DNA of 64,000 nucleotides from Mycolicibacterium peregrinum (lineage in GTDB: Bacteria; Actinomycetota; Actinomycetes; Mycobacteriales; Mycobacteriaceae), in assembly GCF_001665785.1 (NCBI RefSeq), contig NZ_LZSO01000049.1, positions 1 to 64,000 on the forward strand, in the 5' to 3' direction. Under the pieces are notes generated by a model, which was not told where the DNA came from, did not search any database, and was given only the letters and a program-made list of their open reading frames with translations. The translations under genes and the position numbers were made by a program. Shown piece by piece: positions 1 through 8,166 of the stretch (its first letter is position 1; the number at the start of each line of letters is the position of its first letter).

Positions 1-11
1 CACTGGGCCTA

Positions 12-72
12 CGCGCGCATTTTCAGTGAGGCAACGAATCACCCATTCGCGCGCATTTCTGATGAGTCAACG
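12..72. repeat. Imperfect 25-bp direct repeat upstream of the 13E12-type gene
   Basis: Two copies of a 25-bp element lie at 12-36 and 48-72. They share the first 11 bases (CGCGCGCATTT) and the last CAACG, and agree at 20 of 25 positions. Both copies are just upstream of the promoter-like hexamer of the next gene. The role is unknown. They could be regulator sites or leftovers of a local duplication near a multicopy gene family. Confidence 0.45.
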
Positions 73-89
73 CGGTCATACCCGCGTGG

Positions 90-95
90 CATAAT
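90..95 (+). promoter_or_regulatory. Putative -10 element giving a leaderless transcript
   Basis: The hexamer CATAAT (90-95) matches the mycobacterial -10 consensus TANNNT well. Its expected transcription start, about 7 bases downstream, coincides with the ATG at 103. No Shine-Dalgarno sequence lies before that ATG. Leaderless starts are common in mycobacteria, so this is a plausible reading from sequence alone. Confidence 0.4.
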
Positions 96-102
96 CGAAC
101 AC

Positions 103-1686
103 ATGTTCGAGATCGAGTTCGATCCGGAAGCTCCGGGCCGACTCGTTGATGCCCTCACCTGTGGGGCCCGTGCCGAGGCGCAGTTGATGGCCGCTCGGAT
201 GGCAGCGGTGGCGGACTTGTTGGTGCAGCGGACCGCCGAGCTCAATGTCGAGGGCGTGCATCCGAACTACATGATCCTCACCGGTTTTGCCCGCGCCAGT
301 GCTGAGGTGGGTGCGGCGTTGAATCTGACCGCGGTAGCGGCAAGCCGGCTTGTCACTCAGGCTGAGACGCTGCGAGATCAGTTGCCTCGGTTGGGTGCGG
401 TGTTGGCCGAGGGGCAGACAGACTGGCGCACAGTGGAAATAGTGATCGCACGCACCCGGTTCGTCACATCGAAGGCGATGGCCCAGATCGATGCGGAGCT
501 GGCGGAGCAAGTCAGTGGATGGCAGTGCTGGTCTGACGGGCGTATCACCACCACCGTAGACGCCAAGGTGAAGCGGTTGGATCCGGCCGCGATCGCTCAA
601 CGCGAACACGCGACCGACCGCCGCCGGGTCAAGGTGAGTCCGCGTGGGGATGGCACCGCCAAGATCGACGCCATCGTCACGACTCGTGCCGGATTGACCT
701 TCGACGCAAAGCTTTCCGAAATGTCGGCCAGGCTGTGCCCGAAGGACCCTCGTGGTAAGGACCAGCGCCGCGCCGACGCCGTTGAAGCCCTGGCTGAGGG
801 GCGAGAGCTGTCGTGTGAATGCGGCCGTGCCGAGTGCCCCACTCGCTCGGCCCCGCAGCCAGAAGCATCATCGCCACCGGTGGTGTTCAACGTGATCGCC
901 GAGCGCGACACGGTGGTGGGCGCCGGGACGACGCCGGGTTACGTGTTTGGCTACGGAGTGATCGACGCAGATCTGGTCCGTGAACTCGCCGCCGAAGCCA
1001 CGACGCGGTTGGTGACCGAACCGGACGTGGATGCCGCGGCAGCGCTCCGTTACCAACCGACGGTGTCGGTGCAGCGCTGGGTCCGGTGTCGAGATCTGAC
1101 GTGCCGTTTCCCGGGCTGTGAGCACCCTGCTGAGGACTGCGACATTGACCATACGGTGCCCTTCGACCACGACCATCCCGCCCGTGGTGGGCTCACGGTA
1201 CCGGCCAACTTGAAATGCCTGTGCCGTTTTCACCACCGTCTCAAGACATTTGGCGGCTGGAGCGACACCCAGTACCCCGACGGCAGCGTGGTGTGGACAT
1301 CGCCGTCGGGCAAGACCTACCGCACCACCCCGGGCGGGGCAGACCTGTTCAACAGCTTCGCGTCGGCTCCGTGCACGCAGCCCGGCCCGGCGCGTCCGCC
1401 GAAGCTGAGCCGCGCGGCGCGCATCGAGCAGACCCGGGCGAAGAACAGGCGGTTGCGGCCGGTCAACGAGGCTTACCGCTACACACAGAAGGCCCGGCGC
1501 AAAGAACTCGACCGGCGCCGCAACCGGAACCGGATGCGGGCGACTCTGAAGCTGTTCAAAGGCGATGAACCGAGCACCAGCCCGTACTGCACCTGGATCA
1601 ACGACCCATTCGAACCCGAGGAATTACCTCCGGACTGGGACCCGCCGCCACCACCTCCGCTGGATCCGGACGAGCCACCGTTCTGA
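103..1686 (+). CDS. 13E12-family protein: DUF222 domain plus HNH endonuclease domain
   Basis: The 527-residue product has the two-part structure of the mycobacterial 13E12 repeat family. An N-terminal helical DUF222 region spans roughly residues 1-280. The C-terminal HNH nuclease fold begins with the zinc-ligand pair in CRFPGC, continues with the catalytic-type DIDH motif and ends with CLCRFHH around residues 340-385. A basic tail (RRKELDRRRNRNRMR) and a Pro/Asp-rich end follow. The family is present in many copies per genome. It is probably a metal-dependent DNA nuclease, but no cellular role is established. The gene stands alone and no partner gene is evident. The start fits a leaderless transcript from the hexamer at 90-95. 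Confidence 0.9.
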   Translation: MFEIEFDPEAPGRLVDALTCGARAEAQLMAARMAAVADLLVQRTAELNVEGVHPNYMILTGFARASAEVGAALNLTAVAASRLVTQAETLRDQLPRLGAVLAEGQTDWRTVEIVIARTRFVTSKAMAQIDAELAEQVSGWQCWSDGRITTTVDAKVKRLDPAAIAQREHATDRRRVKVSPRGDGTAKIDAIVTTRAGLTFDAKLSEMSARLCPKDPRGKDQRRADAVEALAEGRELSCECGRAECPTRSAPQPEASSPPVVFNVIAERDTVVGAGTTPGYVFGYGVIDADLVRELAAEATTRLVTEPDVDAAAALRYQPTVSVQRWVRCRDLTCRFPGCEHPAEDCDIDHTVPFDHDHPARGGLTVPANLKCLCRFHHRLKTFGGWSDTQYPDGSVVWTSPSGKTYRTTPGGADLFNSFASAPCTQPGPARPPKLSRAARIEQTRAKNRRLRPVNEAYRYTQKARRKELDRRRNRNRMRATLKLFKGDEPSTSPYCTWINDPFEPEELPPDWDPPPPPPLDPDEPPF

Positions 1687-1722
1687 GTACCTAGACGTTG
1701 GATGAGCCGAATGCTACGGTCG

Positions 1723-1740
1723 TGCCGAATCGTTTCGGCA
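1723..1740. promoter_or_regulatory. LacI-type operator upstream of the ureohydrolase
   Basis: The 18-bp sequence TGCCGAATCGTTTCGGCA has perfect 7-bp inverted arms around TCGT. It lies 25 bp before the ureohydrolase ATG. Its core recurs at 3653-3664 and, in variant form, at 3704-3719 and inside 7406-7429. All four sites flank genes grouped with the LacI-type regulator at 5316-6332. A palindrome with a central CG step is typical of LacI-family operators. Confidence 0.7.
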
Positions 1741-1764
1741 GATATCAGGAAAAGTGAGGGCACC

Positions 1765-2754
1765 ATGACTGAAGTGACCGCGGGCTCGTTCGACGAGACG
1801 ATGTGGAGCGGGCTCCTGCATGGAGGACACGGCGGAACCTTTATGGGTGTGCCGAGCATCGAACTCGACCGTGAGGTGATCAGGGCGTCCGGCACCAAGG
1901 CGGTGATTTACGGATTTCCGTTCGATGCGACGACGATCAGTAGGAGCGGCGCGAACTACGGTCCTCGCGCGATCCGCGAGACCTCGGTGCAGTTCACGAA
2001 CTTCCAGGCGACCTATGATTTCGATCTGTTCGCGCATCTTCCGCTCGCCGACGGTGGAGACTGCAAAGTCGCTCTCGGCAACACCGTGAAGACCTTCGAG
2101 CGCGTCGAGGCCGATATCGCCGAGATCGTCGCGGGCGGAGCAATTCCCGTGGTGTTCGGCGGCGATCATTCGGTGAGCATTCCTGTCGGCAAGGCTGCCA
2201 AGCGACCGGGTACGAGCCCAGGGTGGGTGCAGTTCGATACGCACCTCGATGCCGCGCCGCACGTCGGGGGTGAGGAGCTGAACCACTGCTGCACCATCAC
2301 CCGGGCGGTCGACAACGGCTATGACCCGTCGAAGATGGTGCTCGTCGGCATCAGCGGATGGATGAATCCGAAGACGGAGTTGAAGTACTGCCGCGACCAC
2401 GGCATCCGGGTCATCTGGCTGGAGGACATCTGGGAGCACGGTGCTGCTTGGGTGGTCGATCAGATCCTTGAGCGGATCGGCGACGAAGGGTTCTATCTTA
2501 CGTTCGACGTCGATTCGCTCGACGCCGCGTACGCGCCCGGGACCTGCGCGCCGACGCCGGGTGGAATGACCATGCGCGAGGCCCTGGAGATCACTCGCGG
2601 CATCGCGCCGGCGGGGCTGATCGGAGTCGATGTCGCCGAAGCGCTTCCGGCGCACGATCATTCGACCCGGACCCAGCTGATCGCTGCTCGTGTCGTCCTG
2701 GAGGCACTCGCCTTCCACGCGGGGTCGCCCCGCACGCCGGTAAGAGTCGGCTGA
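1765..2754 (+). CDS. Ureohydrolase (agmatinase/guanidinobutyrase/arginase family)
   Basis: This 329-residue binuclear-metal hydrolase removes urea from a guanidino compound. The metal ligands are visible: GGDHS (His135), D-T-H-L-D (Asp158, His160, Asp162) and DVDSLD (Asp248, Asp250), followed by APGT. The substrate cannot be read from sequence. Agmatine, 4-guanidinobutyrate or guanidine itself are possible, and the long N-terminal segment differs from short agmatinases. The neighbouring C-N hydrolase and APC permease suggest uptake and breakdown of a guanidino or amine nitrogen source. ATG 1765 was chosen over an upstream in-frame start because GTGAGG precedes it and because translation would otherwise run through the operator. 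A strong operator palindrome at 1723-1740 implies control by the nearby LacI regulator. Confidence 0.85.
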   Translation: MTEVTAGSFDETMWSGLLHGGHGGTFMGVPSIELDREVIRASGTKAVIYGFPFDATTISRSGANYGPRAIRETSVQFTNFQATYDFDLFAHLPLADGGDCKVALGNTVKTFERVEADIAEIVAGGAIPVVFGGDHSVSIPVGKAAKRPGTSPGWVQFDTHLDAAPHVGGEELNHCCTITRAVDNGYDPSKMVLVGISGWMNPKTELKYCRDHGIRVIWLEDIWEHGAAWVVDQILERIGDEGFYLTFDVDSLDAAYAPGTCAPTPGGMTMREALEITRGIAPAGLIGVDVAEALPAHDHSTRTQLIAARVVLEALAFHAGSPRTPVRVG

Positions 2755-2764
2755 GGTCATGTGA

Positions 2765-2808
2765 GCGTGTGCGGGTTCGGGCTGAGCAGGGCCCGGGCCC
2801 GCACACGC
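2765..2808. terminator. Bidirectional hairpin terminator between convergent genes
   Basis: Perfect 11-bp arms (GCGTGTGCGGG at 2765-2775 and its complement at 2798-2808) enclose a 22-nt loop that contains a second GC-rich palindrome. The hairpin lies between the convergent stops of the ureohydrolase and the C-N hydrolase. No U-tract follows, as is usual for mycobacterial terminators. Confidence 0.75.
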
Positions 2809-2825
2809 ATGTGTGCCGACGGCTC

Positions 2826-3608
2826 TTACGGTTCGTACAGTTCAGGGCGACGCTGACCGAGCATGTCGATCGTTCCGTCGCTGCGCAATCCGATTTCCAC
2901 CTCGGCGGTCAGGCTGCCGGTGTCGGCGGAGTCGAGTGATGCGAGCACCGAGCCGTCCCGGTCGATGATCCGGCTCGATCCGCAGAAACTGTGCCCCGAT
3001 TCGCTTCCGACCCGGTTCGCGTATGCCACCGGGAGGCGGTTCTCCAGCGCGCGAGAGCTGCTGGCGATGACATGATCGCGCTCGTAGGGGTGCATGTTGG
3101 CCGACCCTGCGACGAGCAGGGCGGCACCGCGCAGGACGAGTGTGCGGGATATCTCGGGGAACTCGAGTTCGAAACAGTTCAGGACGCCAACCCTGGTGTC
3201 GCAGAGGGTGACCGGTTCGAGCACATCGCCGCTGAGGAATGCCTCGCGTTCGGTCCCGAACAGGTGGGTTTTGCGAATGGGGTTCCTCATGGTGCCGTCT
3301 CGGTCGATGGCCAGATAGGCATCGAAAAAGCCGCCGGGGGCACGTTCGACGAATCCGGCCAGCAGGGCGGTTCCTGCCGAACGGCAGCGGTCCGCCAGCC
3401 CGGCGATCCTCGGATCGTCAACGTGCAATGCGATCTCGTCGAGGGCGGTCGTCTGGTACCCCGAGAGGAAGAGCTCGGGGAAGACGACCAGGTCTGCTCC
3501 GTGCGCCGCGGACACGACCTCGCTGACCCGGGAAAAATTGGCTGCAAGATCCCGTGGCTCCGGTGCCTCCTGAATGACGTTGAGGCGCAACGTGTTCAGT
3601 GGCGTCAT
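2826..3608 (-). CDS. Carbon-nitrogen hydrolase (nitrilase superfamily amidase)
   Basis: The 260-residue length is typical of the family. The Glu-Lys-Cys triad is clear: VVFPELFLSGY (Glu45), IRKTHLF (Lys113) and VLNCFELEFPE (Cys145). Such enzymes hydrolyse amides, N-carbamoyl amines or nitriles in the cytoplasm. N-carbamoylputrescine or omega-amide substrates would fit the neighbouring ureohydrolase, but this is inference. The gene is divergent from the APC permease. The 164-bp region between them holds two LacI-type operator candidates, so the two genes are probably co-regulated. Confidence 0.85.
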   Translation of the reverse strand: MTPLNTLRLNVIQEAPEPRDLAANFSRVSEVVSAAHGADLVVFPELFLSGYQTTALDEIALHVDDPRIAGLADRCRSAGTALLAGFVERAPGGFFDAYLAIDRDGTMRNPIRKTHLFGTEREAFLSGDVLEPVTLCDTRVGVLNCFELEFPEISRTLVLRGAALLVAGSANMHPYERDHVIASSSRALENRLPVAYANRVGSESGHSFCGSSRIIDRDGSVLASLDSADTGSLTAEVEIGLRSDGTIDMLGQRRPELYEP

Positions 3609-3652
3609 GATGCTCTCCAGTATGGCTGAGGGGGTGGCGGGCCGACGATGCC

Positions 3653-3664
3653 CGAATCGTTTCG
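3653..3664. promoter_or_regulatory. LacI-type operator in the C-N hydrolase/permease divergent region
   Basis: CGAATCGTTTCG has 4-bp inverted arms around TCGT and is identical to the core of the site at 1723-1740. It lies 45 bp upstream of the C-N hydrolase start, on the hydrolase side of the divergent intergenic region. Confidence 0.6.
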
Positions 3665-3703
3665 ATCAACAATCACACATTCACCAGCATTTTAACTCGG
3701 GTT

Positions 3704-3719
3704 GCTAAAACGTTTCGGC
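3704..3719. promoter_or_regulatory. Second LacI-type operator in the divergent region
   Basis: GCTAAAACGTTTCGGC is an imperfect palindrome centred on AACGTT with a central CG. It shares ACGTTTCGGC-like sequence with the other sites. It lies 54 bp before the permease ATG. With the site at 3653 it could allow independent or looped control of the two divergent promoters. Confidence 0.55.
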
Positions 3720-3772
3720 GACCGTAGTGTGAGCGCCGTTACATGCGTTCACCTGTGAATCAAGGGAGCCCC

Positions 3773-5302
3773 ATGGCCGAGGCACCGATGGTGATGAAGA
3801 GAGAATTCACCACGTTTTCCGCTCTGTCTGTCGCGTTCGCGTTCGTTTCGCCGATCGTGGCGGTCTACAGCGTCCTGGGTGTCGGGCTGGCGACCTCAGG
3901 GCCTGCGTTCATCTGGGGCGGCCTGATCCTCTATGCCGGCCAATTCGTCGTGGTGCTCACGCTGGGTGTACTTGCCTCGAAGTGGGCGGATTCGGGCGGC
4001 ATCTATCAGTGGTCGCGCCGGCTCCTGGGATCTCGTTACGGTTGGTTCGCCTCGTGGACCTACATCTGGACGCTTCTGATCACGCTTCCCGCTGTCGCAT
4101 ACGCCGGGGCGGTGCTGATGCCGCCGATCTTCGGTCTATCCGGAGTCGATCACGGGCTTGTCACGTGGTTGGCGGTCGCGATACTCGCGTTCAGCACGCT
4201 GGTGAATCTTGCTGGGCGAGTGTTCATCAAGATCCTCATGGTGGCAGTGATCGTCGCCGAGGCGGTGGGGTCCGTCGGGGTTGCGATCTGGCTGCTCTTG
4301 TTCGAGCGTCACCAGAGCCTGGAGTACATCTCACCGACGGCGCTACCGGACCACAACGGAGTGCTCTTCGCGGCTCCGCTCGTGATGGCCATCGCGTTCT
4401 CGAGCTACTTCGCGATCGGTTTCGAGAGCGCAAGTTCGATCGCCGAGGAAGTCAAGGGTCCGAAGCGGGCCGTGCCCCGCGCGATGGTGGTCTCGTTCTT
4501 CGCCATCATGAGCATCGTGGTGTTCAGCACGCTCGCGTTCACCCTCGCGGTGCCGAGCGAGGACTTCCTGCGAAACCCCGAGACCGCTGCGGATCCGGCC
4601 GTCGCCATCATGGCCGCCGCACTTCCCGAGCCGGTATTCCGCGGCATCCTCGCCCTTTTCGTCGTCGCCTTCGCCGCGAGCCTCATGACGATTCAGATCA
4701 CGGTCTCTCGCATCGTCTGGGCGACAGCGCGGAATGGCGAGCTGCCGTTCGCCCGTACGCTCACCAGCCTTTCCGGAGCCACCGGGCTACCGCGGAAGGC
4801 GGTGGTCGTGACCGCGATCATCGCGGTGCTGCTCTTCATCCCGTTCCAGAGCGAGGGCATTCAGATGGCCCTGATCTCCTTCTCCTCGGTGGGCTTCTTC
4901 ATCTCGTTCCTCTTTCCGATCCTCGCCCTGGCCATCGCGCGCGTTCGCGGCCAGTGGAGCGAAGAGCCCGGCCTGTTCCTGGGGCGTGCGGGACGCGTTG
5001 TCGGGTGGATTGCGCTTGCGTGGCTGGTGTTTCAGATCGTGAACGTGGCGTGGCCGCGGGAGACCGGCGGTGGCTGGGCCAGCGACTGGTCGACGATCAT
5101 CGGGGCGCTGGCGGTCGGACTACTCGGAGTGGTGGTGGAGAACTGGGTGCATCGAAGGAGGCTGCACGCGGCCTCGACCGGGCAGACGATCGTGATCTTC
5201 GAGCGTGACGAGTCGGCCGACGACGAAGCGGACCTCGCCCCAGAGCCAGAGCCGGGCTGCGACCCGTTGCGAAACTACAGCGCCAGCCCGGAGACGGTGT
5301 GA
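3773..5302 (+). CDS. APC-superfamily amino acid/polyamine permease
   Basis: The 509-residue, very hydrophobic inner-membrane carrier has about 12 predicted membrane segments. It carries the family-typical start (SALSVAFAFVSPIVAVY) and a conserved ESASSIAEEVKGPKRAVPRA loop, a variant of the APC 'E-E-x-K-x-P-x-R' signature. A short acidic tail is cytoplasmic. It probably imports an amino acid, amine or guanidino compound for the adjacent hydrolases. ATG 3773 is preferred over the in-frame ATG at 3743 because AAGGGAG lies at the right distance before it. Two operator-like dyads upstream point to LacI-type control. Confidence 0.85.
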   Translation: MAEAPMVMKREFTTFSALSVAFAFVSPIVAVYSVLGVGLATSGPAFIWGGLILYAGQFVVVLTLGVLASKWADSGGIYQWSRRLLGSRYGWFASWTYIWTLLITLPAVAYAGAVLMPPIFGLSGVDHGLVTWLAVAILAFSTLVNLAGRVFIKILMVAVIVAEAVGSVGVAIWLLLFERHQSLEYISPTALPDHNGVLFAAPLVMAIAFSSYFAIGFESASSIAEEVKGPKRAVPRAMVVSFFAIMSIVVFSTLAFTLAVPSEDFLRNPETAADPAVAIMAAALPEPVFRGILALFVVAFAASLMTIQITVSRIVWATARNGELPFARTLTSLSGATGLPRKAVVVTAIIAVLLFIPFQSEGIQMALISFSSVGFFISFLFPILALAIARVRGQWSEEPGLFLGRAGRVVGWIALAWLVFQIVNVAWPRETGGGWASDWSTIIGALAVGLLGVVVENWVHRRRLHAASTGQTIVIFERDESADDEADLAPEPEPGCDPLRNYSASPETV

Positions 5303-5315
5303 GAAGCCCGTCGGT

Positions 5316-6332
5316 TCAGTCCGCGAGCGTCGATTCTCGAACGGTCAGCGATGTGTTCACGAGTTCGCGGCGGCGCCCGGTCTCCCCGTCGAGTGCCGCA
5401 ACCAGCAGTTCGACTGCGACCTCGCCCAGCCGAACGGGGTGCAGATCGAGCGCGGTGATGGGTTTCTGCAGGCCGTAGTCGAGGTATCGGCTGTCGGTGA
5501 GGCTGACCACCTGCAGATCGTCGGGGACGGCCAGCCCCAGCATGTGCGCACTGCGCTCGGTGGCGAACGCCAGGGTGTCGAGAGTGGCGAGCACCGCGTC
5601 GAAACGGCGATCGGGCGAGGCGAGCGCGGCCCGGATCACCGGCTCGGCCTCATCCACCCGCGGGCCGGGAGAGCGGATGATGATCGGGTCCAGCGAGACG
5701 GCCGAGCACCAGTCGAGATATGCGGAGAGCTCGTCTCGCACATAGGAGGAACTCGTCTCGCTGAGGAACAGCGCCGTTCGCGAACTGCGTACCGCGTTCA
5801 GATGGGCCAGCGCCGTTGTCGTGCCGGTGGAGAAGTCATTGTCCACCCAGCTGAACTCGCCGGAGTTCCGGCCGATGGTGGCACAGGCCAAGCCGGTGCG
5901 GGCGACTTGTGTGAGCAATTCATCGTCATCGCTCGGGTCGACGACGATGAGACCGTCTGCCGCGGAGAGGTACGCCTCCGAGGACAGGTGGGACGGCAGC
6001 ATGGACAGGAGGAACCCGCGCTTGAAGGCTTCGGCGCTGGCGCCGTTGAGGACCCTGAAGTAGTACTCGATGTCCCATTCGGGCTGCAGATCGGTGGTCG
6101 AAGACCGTACTGCGATGGGGGAGACGGTCAGCACGAGGGAGCCGGTCCTGCCCGCATTCAGGCTCTTGGCGATCCGGTTTGCCGTGTACCCCAGGCGATT
6201 CGCGACATCGATCACGTTCTGACGGGTGGCCGCTGCGACGCGTCCCTTGCCATTCAGCGATTCTGACGCCGTGGCGATCGAGACGCCGGCTTCATGCGCG
6301 ACGTCTTTGATGGTGATGCGGCGGGGTTTCAC
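5316..6332 (-). CDS. LacI-family transcriptional regulator
   Basis: This 338-residue protein has a standard LacI N-terminal helix-turn-helix and hinge (ITIKDVAHEAGVSIATAS, then NRLGYTANRIAKSLNAG). A periplasmic-binding-protein-like ligand domain follows to the C-terminus. Its ATG overlaps the stop of the polyprenyl synthetase gene (ATGA), so it is the second gene of that operon. Its stop faces the permease gene with only 13 bp between. The related palindromes at 1723, 3653, 3704 and 7406 are the best candidates for its binding sites, implying control of the catabolic genes and of itself. The ligand is unknown. Confidence 0.9.
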   Translation of the reverse strand: MKPRRITIKDVAHEAGVSIATASESLNGKGRVAAATRQNVIDVANRLGYTANRIAKSLNAGRTGSLVLTVSPIAVRSSTTDLQPEWDIEYYFRVLNGASAEAFKRGFLLSMLPSHLSSEAYLSAADGLIVVDPSDDDELLTQVARTGLACATIGRNSGEFSWVDNDFSTGTTTALAHLNAVRSSRTALFLSETSSSYVRDELSAYLDWCSAVSLDPIIIRSPGPRVDEAEPVIRAALASPDRRFDAVLATLDTLAFATERSAHMLGLAVPDDLQVVSLTDSRYLDYGLQKPITALDLHPVRLGEVAVELLVAALDGETGRRRELVNTSLTVRESTLAD

Positions 6333-7348
6333 GGAGCGTCGGACTCGCGATCCGTGGCGGAGAACTGGTCAAGATTGGCCAGGACTGTGTCCACCGTGAC
6401 GTCGAGTGTCCGGGGTCGCTTCGCCGGGGGCAGCAGCGTCCGGAATTCCTCGACCAGAGCGCCGATTCGCTCCTTCGTGTATTGCAGCGTGCGATCCGAA
6501 CCTGCTTCGTCCGCCAGGACGTTTCGCAGCGAAGGATCTGAAGCGGAACGCGTTTCGCCCTGATCGACGAGGCGCCGATAAGCACTCCACAGGGGCAGCG
6601 TCGGAACTCCGTTGCGGAGATCGGCCCCGTGATCTTTACCGAGATTCAGAGCGTCGTCCCTGACGTCAAGAAGGTCGTCGGTGAGCTGAAATGCGAGTCC
6701 GAGCCGCTCGCCCGACTCGCGGAAACGATCCTGGGACGCCGGATCATACGAAGCTGCCATGGCACCCAGCTCGAAAGCTGCTCCGAAGAGGGCGCCGGTC
6801 TTGAGCGTCGCATAGCCCTCGATCTCGGGCCGAGCGTCGTCACCCCAACCGAGGGCAGGTTCGAGAAGCTGGCCCCGGCAGAGCTGCCCGAAGGCGCGGG
6901 CGAGCGGCGTGACGGCGCGCTCCCCAAGGACTGCCGCGGTTTCGAACGAGACGGCGATGAGCAGATCTGCGGTGAGGATCGCGGTGGCCTGGTCCGCGGC
7001 GGAATGCAGCGATGGCAGCCCCCGGCGAAATTGAGACCTGTCGATGATGTCGTCATGGACGAGTGAAGCGGTGTGCAGCAGCTCTAGCGCGACGGCGGCA
7101 CCCGCGGCGAACCTCGGATCGGGCTCGCCAAATGAGAGCGCGACGAGGAACAGGGTTCGGGCGCGCAAGTGCTTCCCTCCGGAGAGGGCGTCGATGACCG
7201 GAGACGGATCCTCAACGGGGAGCGGGATATTCGCAAGGCACTCGGAGATCCGGGCCCTGAGACCGGCGGCTACAGAGACCACCTGGTCATCGATCGACTC
7301 TGGGGACGACGGCTCCGCGTCTCGTGCGACCGTGATCGGCGTCGTCAC
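6329..7348 (-). CDS. Polyprenyl (trans-isoprenyl) diphosphate synthase
   Basis: The 339-residue product condenses isopentenyl diphosphate with an allylic diphosphate. Both aspartate-rich motifs are intact: the first as HDDIIDRS (Asp99-Asp103) with RRG after it, the second as QLTDDLLDVRDD (Asp224-Asp228). The GTG at 7348 is chosen because AAGGGA lies five bases before it. The longer frame back to 7414 would start at TTG inside a palindrome. Chain length cannot be read safely. The gene leads an operon with lacI, which is an odd pairing because nothing else in the group concerns isoprenoids. The dyad at 7406-7429 lies in its upstream region. Confidence 0.85.
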   Translation of the reverse strand: MTTPITVARDAEPSSPESIDDQVVSVAAGLRARISECLANIPLPVEDPSPVIDALSGGKHLRARTLFLVALSFGEPDPRFAAGAAVALELLHTASLVHDDIIDRSQFRRGLPSLHSAADQATAILTADLLIAVSFETAAVLGERAVTPLARAFGQLCRGQLLEPALGWGDDARPEIEGYATLKTGALFGAAFELGAMAASYDPASQDRFRESGERLGLAFQLTDDLLDVRDDALNLGKDHGADLRNGVPTLPLWSAYRRLVDQGETRSASDPSLRNVLADEAGSDRTLQYTKERIGALVEEFRTLLPPAKRPRTLDVTVDTVLANLDQFSATDRESDAP

Positions 7349-7405
7349 TCGGGTCCCTTCTCCGGTGGATACGAGGAATTCCACCAGGATACGGACACGT
7401 TCCAC

Positions 7406-7429
7406 GGGTGCCAAATCGATTCGGCACCC
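7406..7429. promoter_or_regulatory. 24-bp dyad upstream of the polyprenyl synthase-lacI operon (operator or terminator)
   Basis: Arms GGGTGCC (7406-7412) and GGCACCC (7423-7429) surround AATCGATT, giving a 24-bp dyad with one mismatched pair. Read on the minus strand, its inner 14 bases match the CCGAATCGTTTCGG core of the other LacI-type sites at 12 of 14 positions. Autoregulation is therefore the favoured reading. It also lies 36 bp past the methyltransferase stop and could serve as that gene's terminator. Confidence 0.5.
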
Positions 7430-7464
7430 GGGTGTTGACTACCGCTCTGACGCGGCGGCCTGGT

Positions 7465-8148
7465 TCAGCCGGCCTTGTGCGCGGTCAACAGGAAGGCCGG
7501 GAACTTGATGCGGCCCTTCTCGTCGAAGTCGTGCTTGGGCAACTCGAACGGGACATCAGCAGGCAGTGCGACGGCATTGGCGTGGATGAACGCCGGTCGG
7601 ATCTCGTCGACCTCCCAGTGCTTCGACACCGCCGCCCGCAACTCGTCCTCGTCGACCTCGTTGGGCTTGGTTTCCAACTCGGCCGGGAACGCGCCTTTGG
7701 CGAACACCAGCACGTAGTAGTGCGCGCCCGGTGCCGAGGCCCGGTGGATGGATTTCAGGTAGCCGTCGCGACCTTCGATCGGCAGGGAGTGGAACAAGGT
7801 CGAGTCGATCACGGTGTTGAACCGGCCGTCATAACCGGTGAACGACGTGATGTCGGCCTGGGCGAAACTGGCCGTCGACAGCCCGCGCACCTGTGCGGCG
7901 TTGTTGGCCGCGGCGATGGCCGTCGGGCTCAGGTCCAGCCCCACGACGGTGTAACCGTCAGACGCCAGCGCGAGCGACAACTCGGCGTGCCCGCAGCCCG
8001 CATCGAGCACATCGCTCTCGAACTTCCCGGCCCGGTGCAGCGCCGCAAGCTCGGGTTGTGGCTCACCGATGTTCCACGGCGGCTGACCCTCGAAACCTGC
8101 TTCCCCTTTGTACGCGCCATCCCAGTCCAAGACCTGTCCAGATGTCAT
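7465..8148 (-). CDS. Class I SAM-dependent methyltransferase
   Basis: The 227-residue cytoplasmic protein shows the SAM-binding motif I VLDAGCGHAE at about residues 47-56, the acidic motif II end GLDLSPTAI and a motif near FAQADITSF. A WDGAYKGE...PPWNIGEPQPEL start is typical of thiopurine-methyltransferase-like mycobacterial proteins. The substrate is unknown. It lies 18 bp upstream of the glutamate-cysteine-ligase-like stop and reads in the same direction as it, so co-transcription is possible. Confidence 0.8.
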   Translation of the reverse strand: MTSGQVLDWDGAYKGEAGFEGQPPWNIGEPQPELAALHRAGKFESDVLDAGCGHAELSLALASDGYTVVGLDLSPTAIAAANNAAQVRGLSTASFAQADITSFTGYDGRFNTVIDSTLFHSLPIEGRDGYLKSIHRASAPGAHYYVLVFAKGAFPAELETKPNEVDEDELRAAVSKHWEVDEIRPAFIHANAVALPADVPFELPKHDFDEKGRIKFPAFLLTAHKAG

Positions 8149-8166
8149 TCCTCCAACGTACGCGTC

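Noticed and set aside
5205..6266. 353-codon plus-strand frame opposite lacI
   Set aside because: The LacI protein on the minus strand has a complete domain structure, while the opposite frame has none.
7406..7429. Reading the dyad simply as a terminator of the methyltransferase
   Set aside because: It is possible, but its inner sequence matches the LacI-type sites elsewhere in the cluster, so an operator was preferred and the alternative is noted in the feature.
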